Shown one piece after another: positions 1-9,515 of a DNA stretch of 64,000 bases. This DNA comes from Paracoccaceae bacterium. GTDB taxonomy: Bacteria > Pseudomonadota > Alphaproteobacteria > Rhodobacterales > Rhodobacteraceae. The first letter of the stretch is position 1, and every line of letters begins with the position of its first letter. A program made the position numbers and the translations under genes. The DNA lies in NCBI GenBank assembly GCA_027486345.1, contig JAIXPH010000020.1:1-64000 (forward strand), in the 5' to 3' direction. Below the pieces are notes generated by a model. The model worked only from the letters and a program-made list of their open reading frames with translations. It had not been told where the DNA came from and searched no databases.

Positions 1-3000
1 ACTCCGCCCCGCTGACCAGATCGACCCCGTCCCGGCCCGCGACCGTGTCGGTGACCCTCAGGCCGCCGCCCGTGACGAAGGCGAAGGAATACTCGGTCAC
101 CGACCCGGTGAAGACCACCGTATCCGTGCCGTCACCCCCGGTCAGCGTGTCATCGCCGGTGCCACCCGAGAGCGTGTCATTGCCATCGCCCCCCAGCAGC
201 GTGTCATTGCCATCGCCACCGCCCAGGCTGTCCGCATCGGCCCCGCCATCGAGCGAGTCATTGCCCAAGCCGCCCAGCAGCGTGTCGGCCCCGGTATCCC
301 CGGCCAAACTGTCCGACCCGTCGCCCCCGGCCAGCGAGTCTTGTCCGATCCCGCCGGTGACACTGTCATTGCCGGCGCCTGCATCGACCGTGTCATCGCC
401 GCTGCCTGCGGCGATGGTGTCGCCGCTGCCGCTGCCGATGACGCTGTCATTGCCGCCGCCGGTGTCGAGCCGGACCCCGCTGGTCGCCGCGCTGCCGCTG
501 ACGGTATCCGCCCCGCCACCCGTCAGGATCTGTTCGATCTCGGCAAAGGTGATGTCGGCGCTGGCGTCGGCGTCCAGTCCGCCAACCGAGCCGCTTTCGC
601 CATTGGCGAGCAGGGTGACAAACAGCGCGGCGGTGCTGCCGCTCAGGTCCAGAACGTCGCCCGCGTTTCCGTTCTCTGCCCCTTCGGGGCTGCCGGACAG
701 GCCGTCAAGCCCGCCGTCGATGCTGGCGTTGACGTCCGTCGCGGTGTCGCCGCCGTCCAGCGTGAAGACATCGTCGCCCGCGCCGCCGCTGGCCGTGTCC
801 GCACCGCCGAAGGCGATGTCGTCATCGCCCGCCCCGCCGTCGAGGCTGTCCGCCCCAAGCCCGCCTGCCAGCGTGTCCGACCCCGCCGCGCCGGTCAGGC
901 TGTCGTCGCCGCTGCCGCCCGACAAAAGGTCAGTGTCGGCGCCGCCGTCCAGCAGGTCATTGCCCGCCCCGCCCAGCAGGGTGTCATTGCCCGCATCGCC
1001 ATAGAGCACATCGCTGCCGCCCGCCCCGTCGATGTAGTCATTGCCCGCCCCGCCGCGCAGCAGATTGGTGTAACTGTCTGCGGGCAAAGTACTTTCAGCG
1101 TCAAAGCCCAAGAGCGTATCATCAAAGGCCGACCCGATGACCCCGTCGATCCCGACCAGAGAGTCCCCCGCTGCATCGCCGCCGCCCGAGAGCGTCCATG
1201 CCGCCAGATCGACGCGGACGGCGGTGCTGTTGGTGGAATAATCCACTACATCCAAACCGGTCCCGCCGTCGAGCGTGTCCGCCCCCGCGCCGCCCCCCAG
1301 CGTGTCACTGCCGTCGCCGCCCAGAAGCACATCGTTGCCCGCGCCGCCTGCCAGCGTGTCACTGCCCTCGCCGGCGTCGAGGCTGTCTGCCCCCGCGCCG
1401 CCCGTCAGGCTGTCATTGCCCGATCCGGTGGCGGCAGAGAGCGGCGCGGTGGCGGCGCTGCCGTCGATGGTGTCAGCGCCTTCGCCCGTCACGATCCGCT
1501 CGATCTCGGCGAAGGTCAGGTCGGTGGCGGCATCGCCATCCAGCCCGTTCACCGTCCCGCTGTCAGGCGTGCTGCCCAGCGTGACGGTCAGATTGTCGGT
1601 CTCCAGCCCGAGATCGAGGACATCCCCCGCGTTGCCGTTTTCCGTGCCTGCGGCGTTGCCGTCGGTGGCGTCGCTGCCGCCGTCGATCACCGCGGTCACA
1701 TCCGCCTCTGTCCCGTCCATCAGGAACAGATCGTCCCCCGTCCCGCCAAAGGCGCGGTCGGACCCGCCGAGGTAGATCACATCATCGCCGTCCCCGCCCG
1801 ACAGCGTGTCCGCCCCGGTGCCGCCAGAGAGCGAATCCGCGCCCAAGCCGCCGTCGAGCACGTCATTGCCCGCCCCGCCGGACAGAAAGTCGTTGCCCAG
1901 ATCGCCGGTCAGGCTGTCATTGCCGGTGTCGCCCGCGATGAAGTCGTTGCCATCTCCGCCGGAAACCGTGTCATCGCCGCCCCCCGCCGCGATGTTGTCG
2001 ATCCCGCCATTGCCGAAGATGCTGTCCGCTCCGGTGGTGATCCGATCCCCTTGCGCGTCGGTATAGCCCACGGACATGAACTCGCCCGCGGCAGAGCCGT
2101 CCACCTTGCCGTCAAGGTCTGCGAGCACGCGTTCGATCTGGCTGAACTGAAGGCTGACGGTCTGGCCCGCCGCGTTGGTATAGGTCGCGGTGCCGGATTC
2201 CGAAGTGCTGCCGTTCCACGTCGGATCGGCGCTGTTGTAGCTGATGGTGACGCCGGTCAGACCACGCAGGTCCAGCACGTCCCCGGTCAGGCCGCCCGGA
2301 TTGTTGGTGGTGTCGGTGACGGCCTCTTCGGTGCCTTCCCCGCCTAGAACCGTGATGGTGGCCGTGCCACCAAGGAGGCTGTCAAAACGGAATTCGTCAT
2401 CGCCATCGCCGCCCGTGGCGGAATCCCCCGCACCCAGCACGAGGTCGTCGTCGCCTGCGCCCCCGTCAAGGCTGTCGTTTCCGGCCCCGCCCACCAGCGT
2501 GTCGGCCCCGCCATCGCCGCGCAGCGTGTCATTGCCCGCCCCGCCAAGGATCGAGTCATTGCCGCTTTCGCCGCCGATCTGGTCTTCATTGTCGCCGCCG
2601 TCCAGCGTGTCGCCCGCGGCAGAGCCCCAGATCGTGTCGTTCCCGCCCTCGCCATAGACAAGGTTGGCATCTGCGGTGGAATCGTAGCCGCCCGCATCGT
2701 CGATCAGATCATTGCCTGCGCCACCAAAGATGGTGTCGCGTCCGGTCCCGTCCGTGATGGTGTCATCGCCATCACCACCGTAAAGCAGGTCATTGCCCGC
2801 ATCGCCGGACAGTTGGTCAGACCCTTCGGCCCCTGTCAGCAGGTCGTCGCCGGTCCCGCCTTCCAGCGTGTCATTGCCGAGTTCGCCCGATAGCGTGTCA
2901 TTGTCGGCCCCGCCGAGGACGGAATCGTCCCCCTGTCCGCCGATGACCACATCCGCGCCCGCGCCGCCGGAGACCGTATCATTGCCATCTTCGCCGTGGA

Positions 3001-6000
3001 CGGTGTCGTTGCCCGCATCTCCGGACAGTGAATCCCGTCCAGCGCCGCCTGTGACAAGGTCGTTGCCGTCATCGCCCCACAGCGTGTCATTGCCGTCTTC
3101 GCCATAGAGGATGTCATTTCCGGACCCGCCGAGCAGGCTGTCATTGCCGATCCCGCCCGCCAGCGTATCCGCCCCGACATCGCCGTAGATCGTGTCATCG
3201 CCTGCGCCGCCGCTCAGACTGTCAGCCCCGTCGGCCCCTTCGCCCAAGCGCGCCTCGTAGTTGGAGGTGGCCCCCCAATAGGTGCTGGCATTGGTGCCGT
3301 TGGTCACCGTGGTCAGGGTCAGCGCGCCCGCGCCGCCGGAAATCGGGGTGGCCGGGATCGTCACCTGAAAGAGGTTGGTTCCGGTGGCGGCATAGATCTC
3401 GCCATTCGGGCCAAGGGCCAGACCGTAGGATTCGGCGGGCAGGGTGCCCAAGGTTTCATAGCCGGTAACATTGCTTGCCGCATCCAGCGACAGGCGCAGC
3501 AGTTGCGTCGTGCCGCCGGGCGTGACCCAAGAGACGAACATCTTGTCGCCGACGGTCAGGAAGTCTCCCGCCGCATTGCCGCCGCCGGGGTTGGTCCAGA
3601 CGGTGGTCGTCGTGCCCAAGGCGTCGGGGTTGAAGCGGATGATCCCCGACCCGGCCGAAGTGTAAAGCAGCCCGTCAGGATTGAACGACAGGGCGATGCC
3701 GCTGGCACTGCCGCCCACGTTGCCGATCAGGGTTGTCTGTCCGGTCGTGGTATCGATGCGGTAAAGCTGCCCGCCCGAGATGCCGAACAGGCGCCCGTTG
3801 GCATCCATCGCGATGTCGCCAAAGGTCTGCGCCGTGGTGGCCACCTGCGTGCGCGATGCAACCCCATCGGTGATTTCGATCCGGAACAGCCGGTTGAACC
3901 CGTCATTGGCCCAAAGCGTATAGGTCGCGGGGGCAGAGTCGCTGCCGCCATAGATCAGGTCATTGCCGTCGCCGCCGTCGATGGTGTCGCCGGTGCCGCC
4001 CCCCACCAGCGTGTCATTGCCCGCCCCGCCCAGCAGGCTGTCGGACCCGTCGCCGCCGCGGAGGGTGTCGTTACCCTCGCCGCCCAGCAGCGTGTCATTG
4101 CCCAGACCACCGCGCAGGCTGTCATTGCCGCCGCTGCCGTCGATGTAATCGGCCCCGCTTGACCCCACGGCCGTATCTGCCCCGGCGGTCAGGATCGTGC
4201 GCTCGACTTCCGTGAAGCTGACCGTCAGACCGCTGGCGGTGATCGTGCCGCTTTCCGATGAGGACAGCGTCAGCGTGACGCCCGTGCTGAGCCCCGAGGC
4301 ATCCAGCGTGTCGCCGGTTCCTTCGCCCGTTTCGCCGCCAACGATGGTTTCCGACCCCGTGGCCGAGGAGAGGCGGAACAGGTCATCCCCTGCCTCGCCC
4401 GACAGGCTGTCATTGCCCGCGCCGCCGTCCAGCGTGTCATTGCCGATGCCGCCCAGCAGCGTGTCATTGCCCGCCTCGCCAAGGATGCTGTCGGCCCCGC
4501 CGCCGCCGATCAGACTGATGTTGTCCAACAACACGCCCACCGTGTTGTTCTGCGCGCCAAGTTCGCGGAACTCCAGCCGCGCGGTGCCGCCCGTGCCGGT
4601 CACGGTGACGCTGTAGCTGCCCCATGTCGCACCGGGGGTGACGGTCGAAACCTTGACCCCGTTCCACCACACCTCGACGCTGTCCGTCGTGCCGCTACGC
4701 TGCACGGCGCTGAAGGTCAGGGTGTAGCTTTGCCCCGCCGTGGTCTGGACGTCCTGATACAGCGTGTCCGCAGCATTTTCGACGTCCAGCTCGACGAAGG
4801 TGCTGCCTTCGGCGGCGGTCACGCCGCTTTGGCCGCTGCCCCAGACCTCGATCGGGCCATTGGCGTTGAACCAGTCCGAGGCATAGCCCTGAACAAGACT
4901 GTTGTTGGCAACCTGATATTCCAGCCCGCCATTGCGCAACAGGTTGCCATCGCCGGTCAGCAGGTCATTGCCATCGCCGCCGGTCAGGGTGTCGGCCCCT
5001 TCGCCGCCGGTCAGTCGGTCATCCCCCGCCCCGCCTGACAGGCTGTCATTGCCTGCGCCGCCAGAGATCGTGTCGTTGCCCGCATCCCCCGCCAGCGTGT
5101 CGCGCCCCGTGCCGCCTGTCAGGCTGTCATTGCCGCCACCCGCCGCGACATCCACCCCGCCCGTGGTGGCCGAGGCGTCCACCGTGTCCTGCCCGCTGCC
5201 CAGCGTGACGCGTTCCACCTCGGAAAAACTGGCGCTGTTGCTGCCCGTCGTGGACCCTTCGACGATCGGCGCATCAATGGCCGCACCCAACCGCACGTCG
5301 TTGCTGTAGGGCGCAAAGCTGGTGGATGAGACGACGCTGCCGCTGCCCGTCCACGGATAGCCGCTGGCGCTGATCAGGGTGAATTGCGTGCCGGGGGCAG
5401 GGGGACCGACCCAGGATTGCGACACGGGATCCCAGCCGGAGGTGATGACAGAGCCGTCATACCCCCCGATATTGCCGCCGATGTCGATCTTGCCGACGAA
5501 ATACTGATAGCCCCGCGCGTCCTGAATGACGAACCCATAGTCCATCTCGACAGTTGCGTTGCTGGCAAAACTGGTGCCGTTCAGCGTGACGCCCTGCGCC
5601 AGCCGGGCATAGGCGATGTCATCGACATAGCCGATGTCCAAACCCGCCTCGGCCCCGGTGTAGCCGTTCAGCGTCAGCGTCGATCCGGTGGCTGCCGATC
5701 CGCTGGTGGTGGAATCGCGCAGCATCGCAGAGGGGTCAGTCCATGCCGAACGGTCCAGGACGAACATTTCCATCCGCGCATTGGCGATGTTGGACACGCC
5801 GTCACTGGTGGTCGCGGCGCTGGTGCTGCCACTGGCGCTGTCGACGATGGTGCCGCTTTCATTGCCAGTAAAGGTCAGCCGGACGCTGGCGGTCATCGCC
5901 GAAGCATCCAGAATGTCGCCCGTCGTCTCGCCGCTTTCGCCGCCGATCAGAACCTCAGCGCCCGCAACCGCATAGTCATCGGCATCGATGGGGCCAGAGG

Positions 6001-9000
6001 TTTGCACCCCGGTGCCGCTGCCATCGTCCGACCCGACCCATGAGACGATGAACTTGCCCTCGCCCGTCGCGGTGACCGACATGCTGTCCCAGTCAAAGAC
6101 ATCCACGTTGGAGACGCCCGCACCATCGGCGGTGGTGATCGAGACTTCGCCGGACAGGGGAGTGCCGCTGTTGTCGAAGACGCGGAACTTGATGGCGTTG
6201 CTGCTGTTGATGCCGTCCGCCCAGACGGCGACGAAGCGCCCGGTACCATCGTCCAGCGCCTCGATCACCGGGGGGCCGACCCATGTCGCGGCGGGTTCGG
6301 TCGTCAGGTTGATCGTGGCGCCGCTGACCAGCGTAAAGCCGGGGGTGCCCGGCGTGGCGGTGGTGTCCAGAAGCGCGAACACCGGATATTCGGTGCTCGC
6401 ATTCGTCGCGCCGCTTTCGACATAGCCCACGACGACGCGGCCATTGCCGATATGTTCGATGACCAGATTGTCGGTGTCGTAAATGTCGCTACCGTCCGCG
6501 GCCATCGTCCCGACCTGAAACTCAGACGTCGCCGCCGTGCCGTTGGCGTTGAAGATGCGGCCCTGCACCGTCATGGTGGCGGTGTTGTCAGAGGTGTAAT
6601 CCTTGACCCACACCGCAATGAAGCGCCCATCGGGCAGGGCGGTGACGACGGGCGGGCTTTCATAGAGGGTGGTGTCGCTTTGCTGCATCTCGACGTCCGA
6701 GATGACGGCAAAACCGGCAGAGCCGGGGGTGATGGCGGGGTTGATGACGGAAAAGACGGGTTCGTCCCCGCCGACCTCATCCGTGGCGCGCACATAGGCG
6801 ACAACGATGTTCCCACCCGAAAGCTCTGTCACGGTCAGGTTCGGGGTGTCGGCGCCGTAGCCGTCCACCGCCCAGGTGCCGATGCCGAATTCATTGGTCG
6901 CAGGCGTGCCGTCGGCGTTGAAGATGCGCCCCTGCACATCCATCGATGTCAGGTTGTCCGACAGGCCATTCCGGGTCCAGACCGCGAAAATGCGACCGTC
7001 CGACAGCACCTCCACCACCGGGGGGCCTTCGCTGACGGTGATGTCGTTCTGCTGGAATTCGACGTTCTGGGCGACGTAGAAGCCCGTGCCATTCGGCGTG
7101 ACGCTGGGGTTGATGATGGAAAAGACCGGCTCATCCTGCCCCACAAAGCCCGTGGTCGCGCCGTTGCGGACATAGCTGATCAGCACATTGCCGTTGTTCA
7201 GCAGATTGACGTTCAGATGGTCGGTATCATACCCGTCCGACCCGTCGATGGGCCAACTGGTCAAGGTGAACTGGTCGCCCGAGGGCAGGCCGTCGGCCGT
7301 GAAGATCCGGCCTTGCAGCGTCATGGAGGTGATGTCGTCGCTGGCCCCGTCATTGGCCCAGATGTAGAGGACACGCCCGTCCGCCAGTTCCACCATTTTG
7401 GGCGGCGACTGATAGCCGCTGGTGGCGGTGTTGACCTGCAACGGATCATTGGCGATGTGATCGGGCAGATCTGCCCAGTTGCCCACCCCACCGATGCCGG
7501 ACAGGATCAGCCGGTCATCGCCCGCACCCCCGCTGAGGGTGTCGCGCCCCGCGCCGCCATCCAGCGTGTCATTGCCGCCATTGCCCGCGATGCTGTCATC
7601 CAGCCCATCCGCGCCATTGACGCTGTCACCGCCCGCATCGGCCCAGGTGCCGGTGATGCTGTCCGCGCCCGCAGTGCCATCGACCGCCCCTGCGGTAACC
7701 GGCCCGTTGATTGAGATGGACCCGGAACTAAACGCCCCGGTGCCGCTGCCATCCGATGACCCCACCCAGTTGATGACGAAATGGGTGCTGTCGAGCGGAA
7801 CGACGCTGAGGTTGTCCCAGTCGAGGCTGTCGAGGTTGGAGATGCCGCTGCCATCGGCTTGGGTCACGATCATCTCGGGCGACAGCGCGGTGCCGCTGCC
7901 GTCGTAGATCTGATATTTCAGCACGTTGCTGGAGGCGTTGCCGTCAACCCATGCCACGACGAAATTGCCGCCGCTGCCGGGCAGGGCGGCAATCACCGGC
8001 GGCCCGACCTCGGTGAACAAGGAGGTGGACAGCGCGTCGATCTTGACATCGCCCGTCACCGCAAAGCCTGCGCTCCCCGGTGTCACGGAGGGGTTGATGA
8101 TGTTGAAGAAGGGGCTTTCCTTGCCGCCCGTGGTGCCGGTGTCGACATAGCCCACCACCACATTGCCGTTCGACAATTGGGTGAGGGTGATGTTGTCGGT
8201 GTCATAGGCGTCATTGCCATCGGTCGCGGTCGATCCGATGCGGAACTCGTTCGTGGCCGCCGTGCCATTGGCGTTGAAGATGCGCCCTTGCAGCGTCATC
8301 GTCCCGCCGTCGCTGAGGCCGTCCTTGCACCAGACCGCCATCCAGCGCCCGTCCGACAGGGCGGTGATCACGGGCGGGCTTTCCCATGTGGTGGTGTCAG
8401 ACTGCTGCATCTCGGCATCGCTGATGACAGCAAAGCCTGCCGTGCCCGGCGTGACCGAGGGGTTGATGATGGAATAGACCGGCTCGTCGCCACCCCCGCT
8501 CCAGTTGTTGCGCTGGATGCCGATGACGACATTGCCGCCGGTCAGTTGCGTGACGGTCAGGGTGTCGGTGTCATAGCCGTCCGATCCGTCCACCGCCCAG
8601 GTGCCGATCTGGAATTCGTTGGTCGAGGCCGTGCCATTGGCGTTGTAGATGCGGCCCCAGACCGTCATGCCGGTCGTATCGTCCGACAGCCCGCCCTTGG
8701 ACCAGACGAACATCACCCGCCCGTCGGCCAGAACCGTGGTGACAGGCGGGCTTTCGGTGGTGAACAACGAATCCGACTGCTGGATTTCCACATCCTGCAC
8801 CACGGTAAAGCCCGCGGTGCCGGGGGTCACACTGGGGTTGAAGATCGAGAAAACCGGCTCGCTGCCGTCGCCCTGCCAATTGGAGCGGACATAGCTGACC
8901 ATGACATTGCCGTTGGACAGCAGGTCCAGCGACATGTTTTCAAAGTCGAAGCCATCCGATCCGTCCACCGCCCAGCCACCCAGCGAAAACTGGCTGGTGA

Positions 9001-9178
9001 GCGGCGTGCCGTCCGCCTCGAAGATGCGCCCTTGCAACGTCGTGGATGTGCTGTCCCCCGTCGCTGCGTCCGTCCAGACGTAGAACAGCCGCCCATCGGG
9101 CAGTTTCACCATCTGCGGCGGCGACTGGTCGCCCGAGGTGGTCTGGTTCAACAGGATCGGATCAACGGGGAGGGTCAC
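1..9178 (-). CDS. Giant RTX calcium-binding repeat protein (C-terminus outside window)
   Basis: Very large repeat protein, probably a type I-secreted adhesin or surface protein. The reading frame is open for 3,059 codons and leaves the left edge without a stop. GTG start, with AAGGAA about 7 nt upstream. Approximate domains: residues 1-473, four modules of about 120 residues (recurring phrases GRIFNANGT, NGNVVVGYV, INPSVTPG); 496-562, RTX nonapeptides; 569-1060, a second four-module array closely matching the first; 1061-1325, beta-rich segment; 1326-1406, RTX; 1409-1556, carbohydrate-binding-like beta-sandwich (NGGLE to LDNISLIG); more RTX; 1749-1976, propeller-like segment; then GGxGxDxLx nonapeptides to the edge, the last residues (VTDTVAGRDGVDLVSG) resembling the linker before an RTX C-terminal secretion signal. 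No N-terminal signal peptide is visible, as expected for type I export. Exact function unknown. Confidence 0.9.
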   Translation of the reverse strand, partial: MTLPVDPILLNQTTSGDQSPPQMVKLPDGRLFYVWTDAATGDSTSTTLQGRIFEADGTPLTSQFSLGGWAVDGSDGFDFENMSLDLLSNGNVMVSYVRSNWQGDGSEPVFSIFNPSVTPGTAGFTVVQDVEIQQSDSLFTTESPPVTTVLADGRVMFVWSKGGLSDDTTGMTVWGRIYNANGTASTNEFQIGTWAVDGSDGYDTDTLTVTQLTGGNVVIGIQRNNWSGGGDEPVYSIINPSVTPGTAGFAVISDAEMQQSDTTTWESPPVITALSDGRWMAVWCKDGLSDGGTMTLQGRIFNANGTAATNEFRIGSTATDGNDAYDTDNITLTQLSNGNVVVGYVDTGTTGGKESPFFNIINPSVTPGSAGFAVTGDVKIDALSTSLFTEVGPPVIAALPGSGGNFVVAWVDGNASSNVLKYQIYDGSGTALSPEMIVTQADGSGISNLDSLDWDNLSVVPLDSTHFVINWVGSSDGSGTGAFSSGSISINGPVTAGAVDGTAGADSITGTWADAGGDSVNGADGLDDSIAGNGGNDTLDGGAGRDTLSGGAGDDRLILSGIGGVGNWADLPDHIANDPLQVNTATSGYQSPPKMVELADGRVLYIWANDGASDDITSMTLQGRIFTADGLPSGDQFTLTSWPIDGSDGYDTDHLNVNLLNNGNVLISYVRNGATTGFVGQDEPVFSIINPSVTPNGTGFYVAQNVEFQQNDITVSEGPPVVEVLSDGRIFAVWTRNGLSDNLTSMDVQGRIFNADGTPATNEFGIGTWAVDGYGADTPNLTVTELSGGNIVVAYVRATDEVGGDEPVFSVINPAITPGSAGFAVISDVEMQQSDTTLYESPPVVTALPDGRFIAVWVKDYTSDNTATMTVQGRIFNANGTAATSEFQVGTMAADGSDIYDTDNLVIEHIGNGRVVVGYVESGATNASTEYPVFALLDTTATPGTPGFTLVSGATINLTTEPAATWVGPPVIEALDDGTGRFVAVWADGINSSNAIKFRVFDNSGTPLSGEVSITTADGAGVSNVDVFDWDSMSVTATGEGKFIVSWVGSDDGSGTGVQTSGPIDADDYAVAGAEVLIGGESGETTGDILDASAMTASVRLTFTGNESGTIVDSASGSTSAATTSDGVSNIANARMEMFVLDRSAWTDPSAMLRDSTTSGSAATGSTLTLNGYTGAEAGLDIGYVDDIAYARLAQGVTLNGTSFASNATVEMDYGFVIQDARGYQYFVGKIDIGGNIGGYDGSVITSGWDPVSQSWVGPPAPGTQFTLISASGYPWTGSGSVVSSTSFAPYSNDVRLGAAIDAPIVEGSTTGSNSASFSEVERVTLGSGQDTVDASATTGGVDVAAGGGNDSLTGGTGRDTLAGDAGNDTISGGAGNDSLSGGAGDDRLTGGEGADTLTGGDGNDLLTGDGNLLRNGGLEYQVANNSLVQGYASDWFNANGPIEVWGSGQSGVTAAEGSTFVELDVENAADTLYQDVQTTAGQSYTLTFSAVQRSGTTDSVEVWWNGVKVSTVTPGATWGSYSVTVTGTGGTARLEFRELGAQNNTVGVLLDNISLIGGGGADSILGEAGNDTLLGGIGNDTLDGGAGNDSLSGEAGDDLFRLSSATGSETIVGGETGEGTGDTLDASGLSTGVTLTLSSSESGTITASGLTVSFTEVERTILTAGADTAVGSSGADYIDGSGGNDSLRGGLGNDTLLGGEGNDTLRGGDGSDSLLGGAGNDTLVGGGTGDTIDGGDGNDLIYGGSDSAPATYTLWANDGFNRLFRIEITDGVASRTQVATTAQTFGDIAMDANGRLFGISGGQLYRIDTTTGQTTLIGNVGGSASGIALSFNPDGLLYTSAGSGIIRFNPDALGTTTTVWTNPGGGNAAGDFLTVGDKMFVSWVTPGGTTQLLRLSLDAASNVTGYETLGTLPAESYGLALGPNGEIYAATGTNLFQVTIPATPISGGAGALTLTTVTNGTNASTYWGATSNYEARLGEGADGADSLSGGAGDDTIYGDVGADTLAGGIGNDSLLGGSGNDILYGEDGNDTLWGDDGNDLVTGGAGRDSLSGDAGNDTVHGEDGNDTVSGGAGADVVIGGQGDDSVLGGADNDTLSGELGNDTLEGGTGDDLLTGAEGSDQLSGDAGNDLLYGGDGDDTITDGTGRDTIFGGAGNDLIDDAGGYDSTADANLVYGEGGNDTIWGSAAGDTLDGGDNEDQIGGESGNDSILGGAGNDTLRGDGGADTLVGGAGNDSLDGGAGDDDLVLGAGDSATGGDGDDEFRFDSLLGGTATITVLGGEGTEEAVTDTTNNPGGLTGDVLDLRGLTGVTISYNSADPTWNGSTSESGTATYTNAAGQTVSLQFSQIERVLADLDGKVDGSAAGEFMSVGYTDAQGDRITTGADSIFGNGGIDNIAAGGGDDTVSGGDGNDFIAGDTGNDSLTGDLGNDFLSGGAGNDVLDGGLGADSLSGGTGADTLSGGDGDDVIYLGGSDRAFGGTGDDLFLMDGTEADVTAVIDGGSDATDGNAAGTENGNAGDVLDLGLETDNLTVTLGSTPDSGTVNGLDGDAATDLTFAEIERIVTGEGADTIDGSAATAPLSAATGSGNDSLTGGAGADSLDAGEGSDTLAGGAGNDVLLGGDGSDTLGGGAGADTLDGGTGLDVVDYSTNSTAVRVDLAAWTLSGGGDAAGDSLVGIDGVIGSAFDDTLLGFDAESTLPADSYTNLLRGGAGNDYIDGAGGSDVLYGDAGNDTLLGGAGNDLLDGGADTDLLSGGSGDDSLTGAAGSDTLAGGLGADSLDGGAGDDDIAFGGADTASGGAGDDVFTLDGGDTATDVNASIDGGLDGLSGSPEGAENGNAGDVLDLSGSTAALFVTLLANGESGSVGGLDADASADITFAEIEQILTGGGADTVSGSAATSGVRLDTGGGNDSVIGSGSGDTIAAGSGDDTVDAGAGNDSVTGGIGQDSLAGGDGSDSLAGDTGADTLLGGLGNDSLDGGADADSLGGGDGNDTLLGGDGNDTLSGGTGDDTLTGGDGTDTVVFTGSVTEYSFAFVTGGGLRVTDTVAGRDGVDLVSGAE

Positions 9179-9515
9179 GCGCAATTTCCTTCGGAACAAG
9201 GCTTATCCGAAGTCACAACGACCGCCGCCCCGGCCATGAGAGCATCGCCGGACCTTTGGCGTGATCCCCCAGACCAAGGGCGGTATCCAACCCATCCGCC
9301 AGCGCCACGGCCCGTGGGGACCCTGTGGCACCCCGCCTCCTCGCGTCCCGCGCAAAACCCGGTCCAAGCCGCCCCGTCGCGCGCCTTATTTGCCAAGGCA
9401 AAGCCCCGCCGCCCTTGACCGTCACAGGCGGCGGTGCCATGTCGGTTCGCGACCGCCCCGGCAGGGGGCAAACCGTCATCGCCCCCCGCGGGGGGCTGGC
9501 CGCCCGGAGGATAGG
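9179..9515. other. Divergent intergenic region between the RTX gene and ilvD
   Basis: This 337-bp region separates two divergent starts and so must hold both promoters. No convincing gene is seen; the long frames crossing it are antisense to the RTX gene or upstream extensions of ilvD. The only clear structure is a 16-nt perfect palindrome at 9481-9496 just before the ilvD ribosome binding site. A TTGACC at 9416 could be a -35 hexamer, but I see no convincing -10 at the right spacing. Confidence 0.6.
9481..9496 (+). promoter_or_regulatory. Perfect GC palindrome in the ilvD leader
   Basis: GCCCCCCGCGGGGGGC is a self-complementary 16-mer ending 19 nt before the ilvD ATG. In RNA it could form a short, very stable hairpin next to the GGAGG at 9506-9510. 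No leader peptide rich in branched-chain residues is seen, so classical attenuation is not supported. Confidence 0.4.

Noticed and set aside
341-2347. Long open frame on the plus strand (over 660 codons) opposite the RTX gene
   Set aside because: Its translation is a regular V/A/R/P pattern generated by the periodic RTX repeat codons read backwards. The minus-strand frame gives textbook GGxGxDxLx repeats.
1-3250. Regular short DNA repeats that could suggest CRISPR or satellite DNA
   Set aside because: The period follows 27 nt (9 codons), without unique spacers, and encodes calcium-binding nonapeptides.
7781-9418. 545-codon plus-strand frame ending before ilvD
   Set aside because: Antisense to the N-terminal modules of the RTX protein. 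No recognisable domain and no ribosome site.
9416-9445. TTGACC as a sigma-70 -35 box for ilvD
   Set aside because: No acceptable -10 hexamer at 16-18 bp. Not enough to call a promoter.
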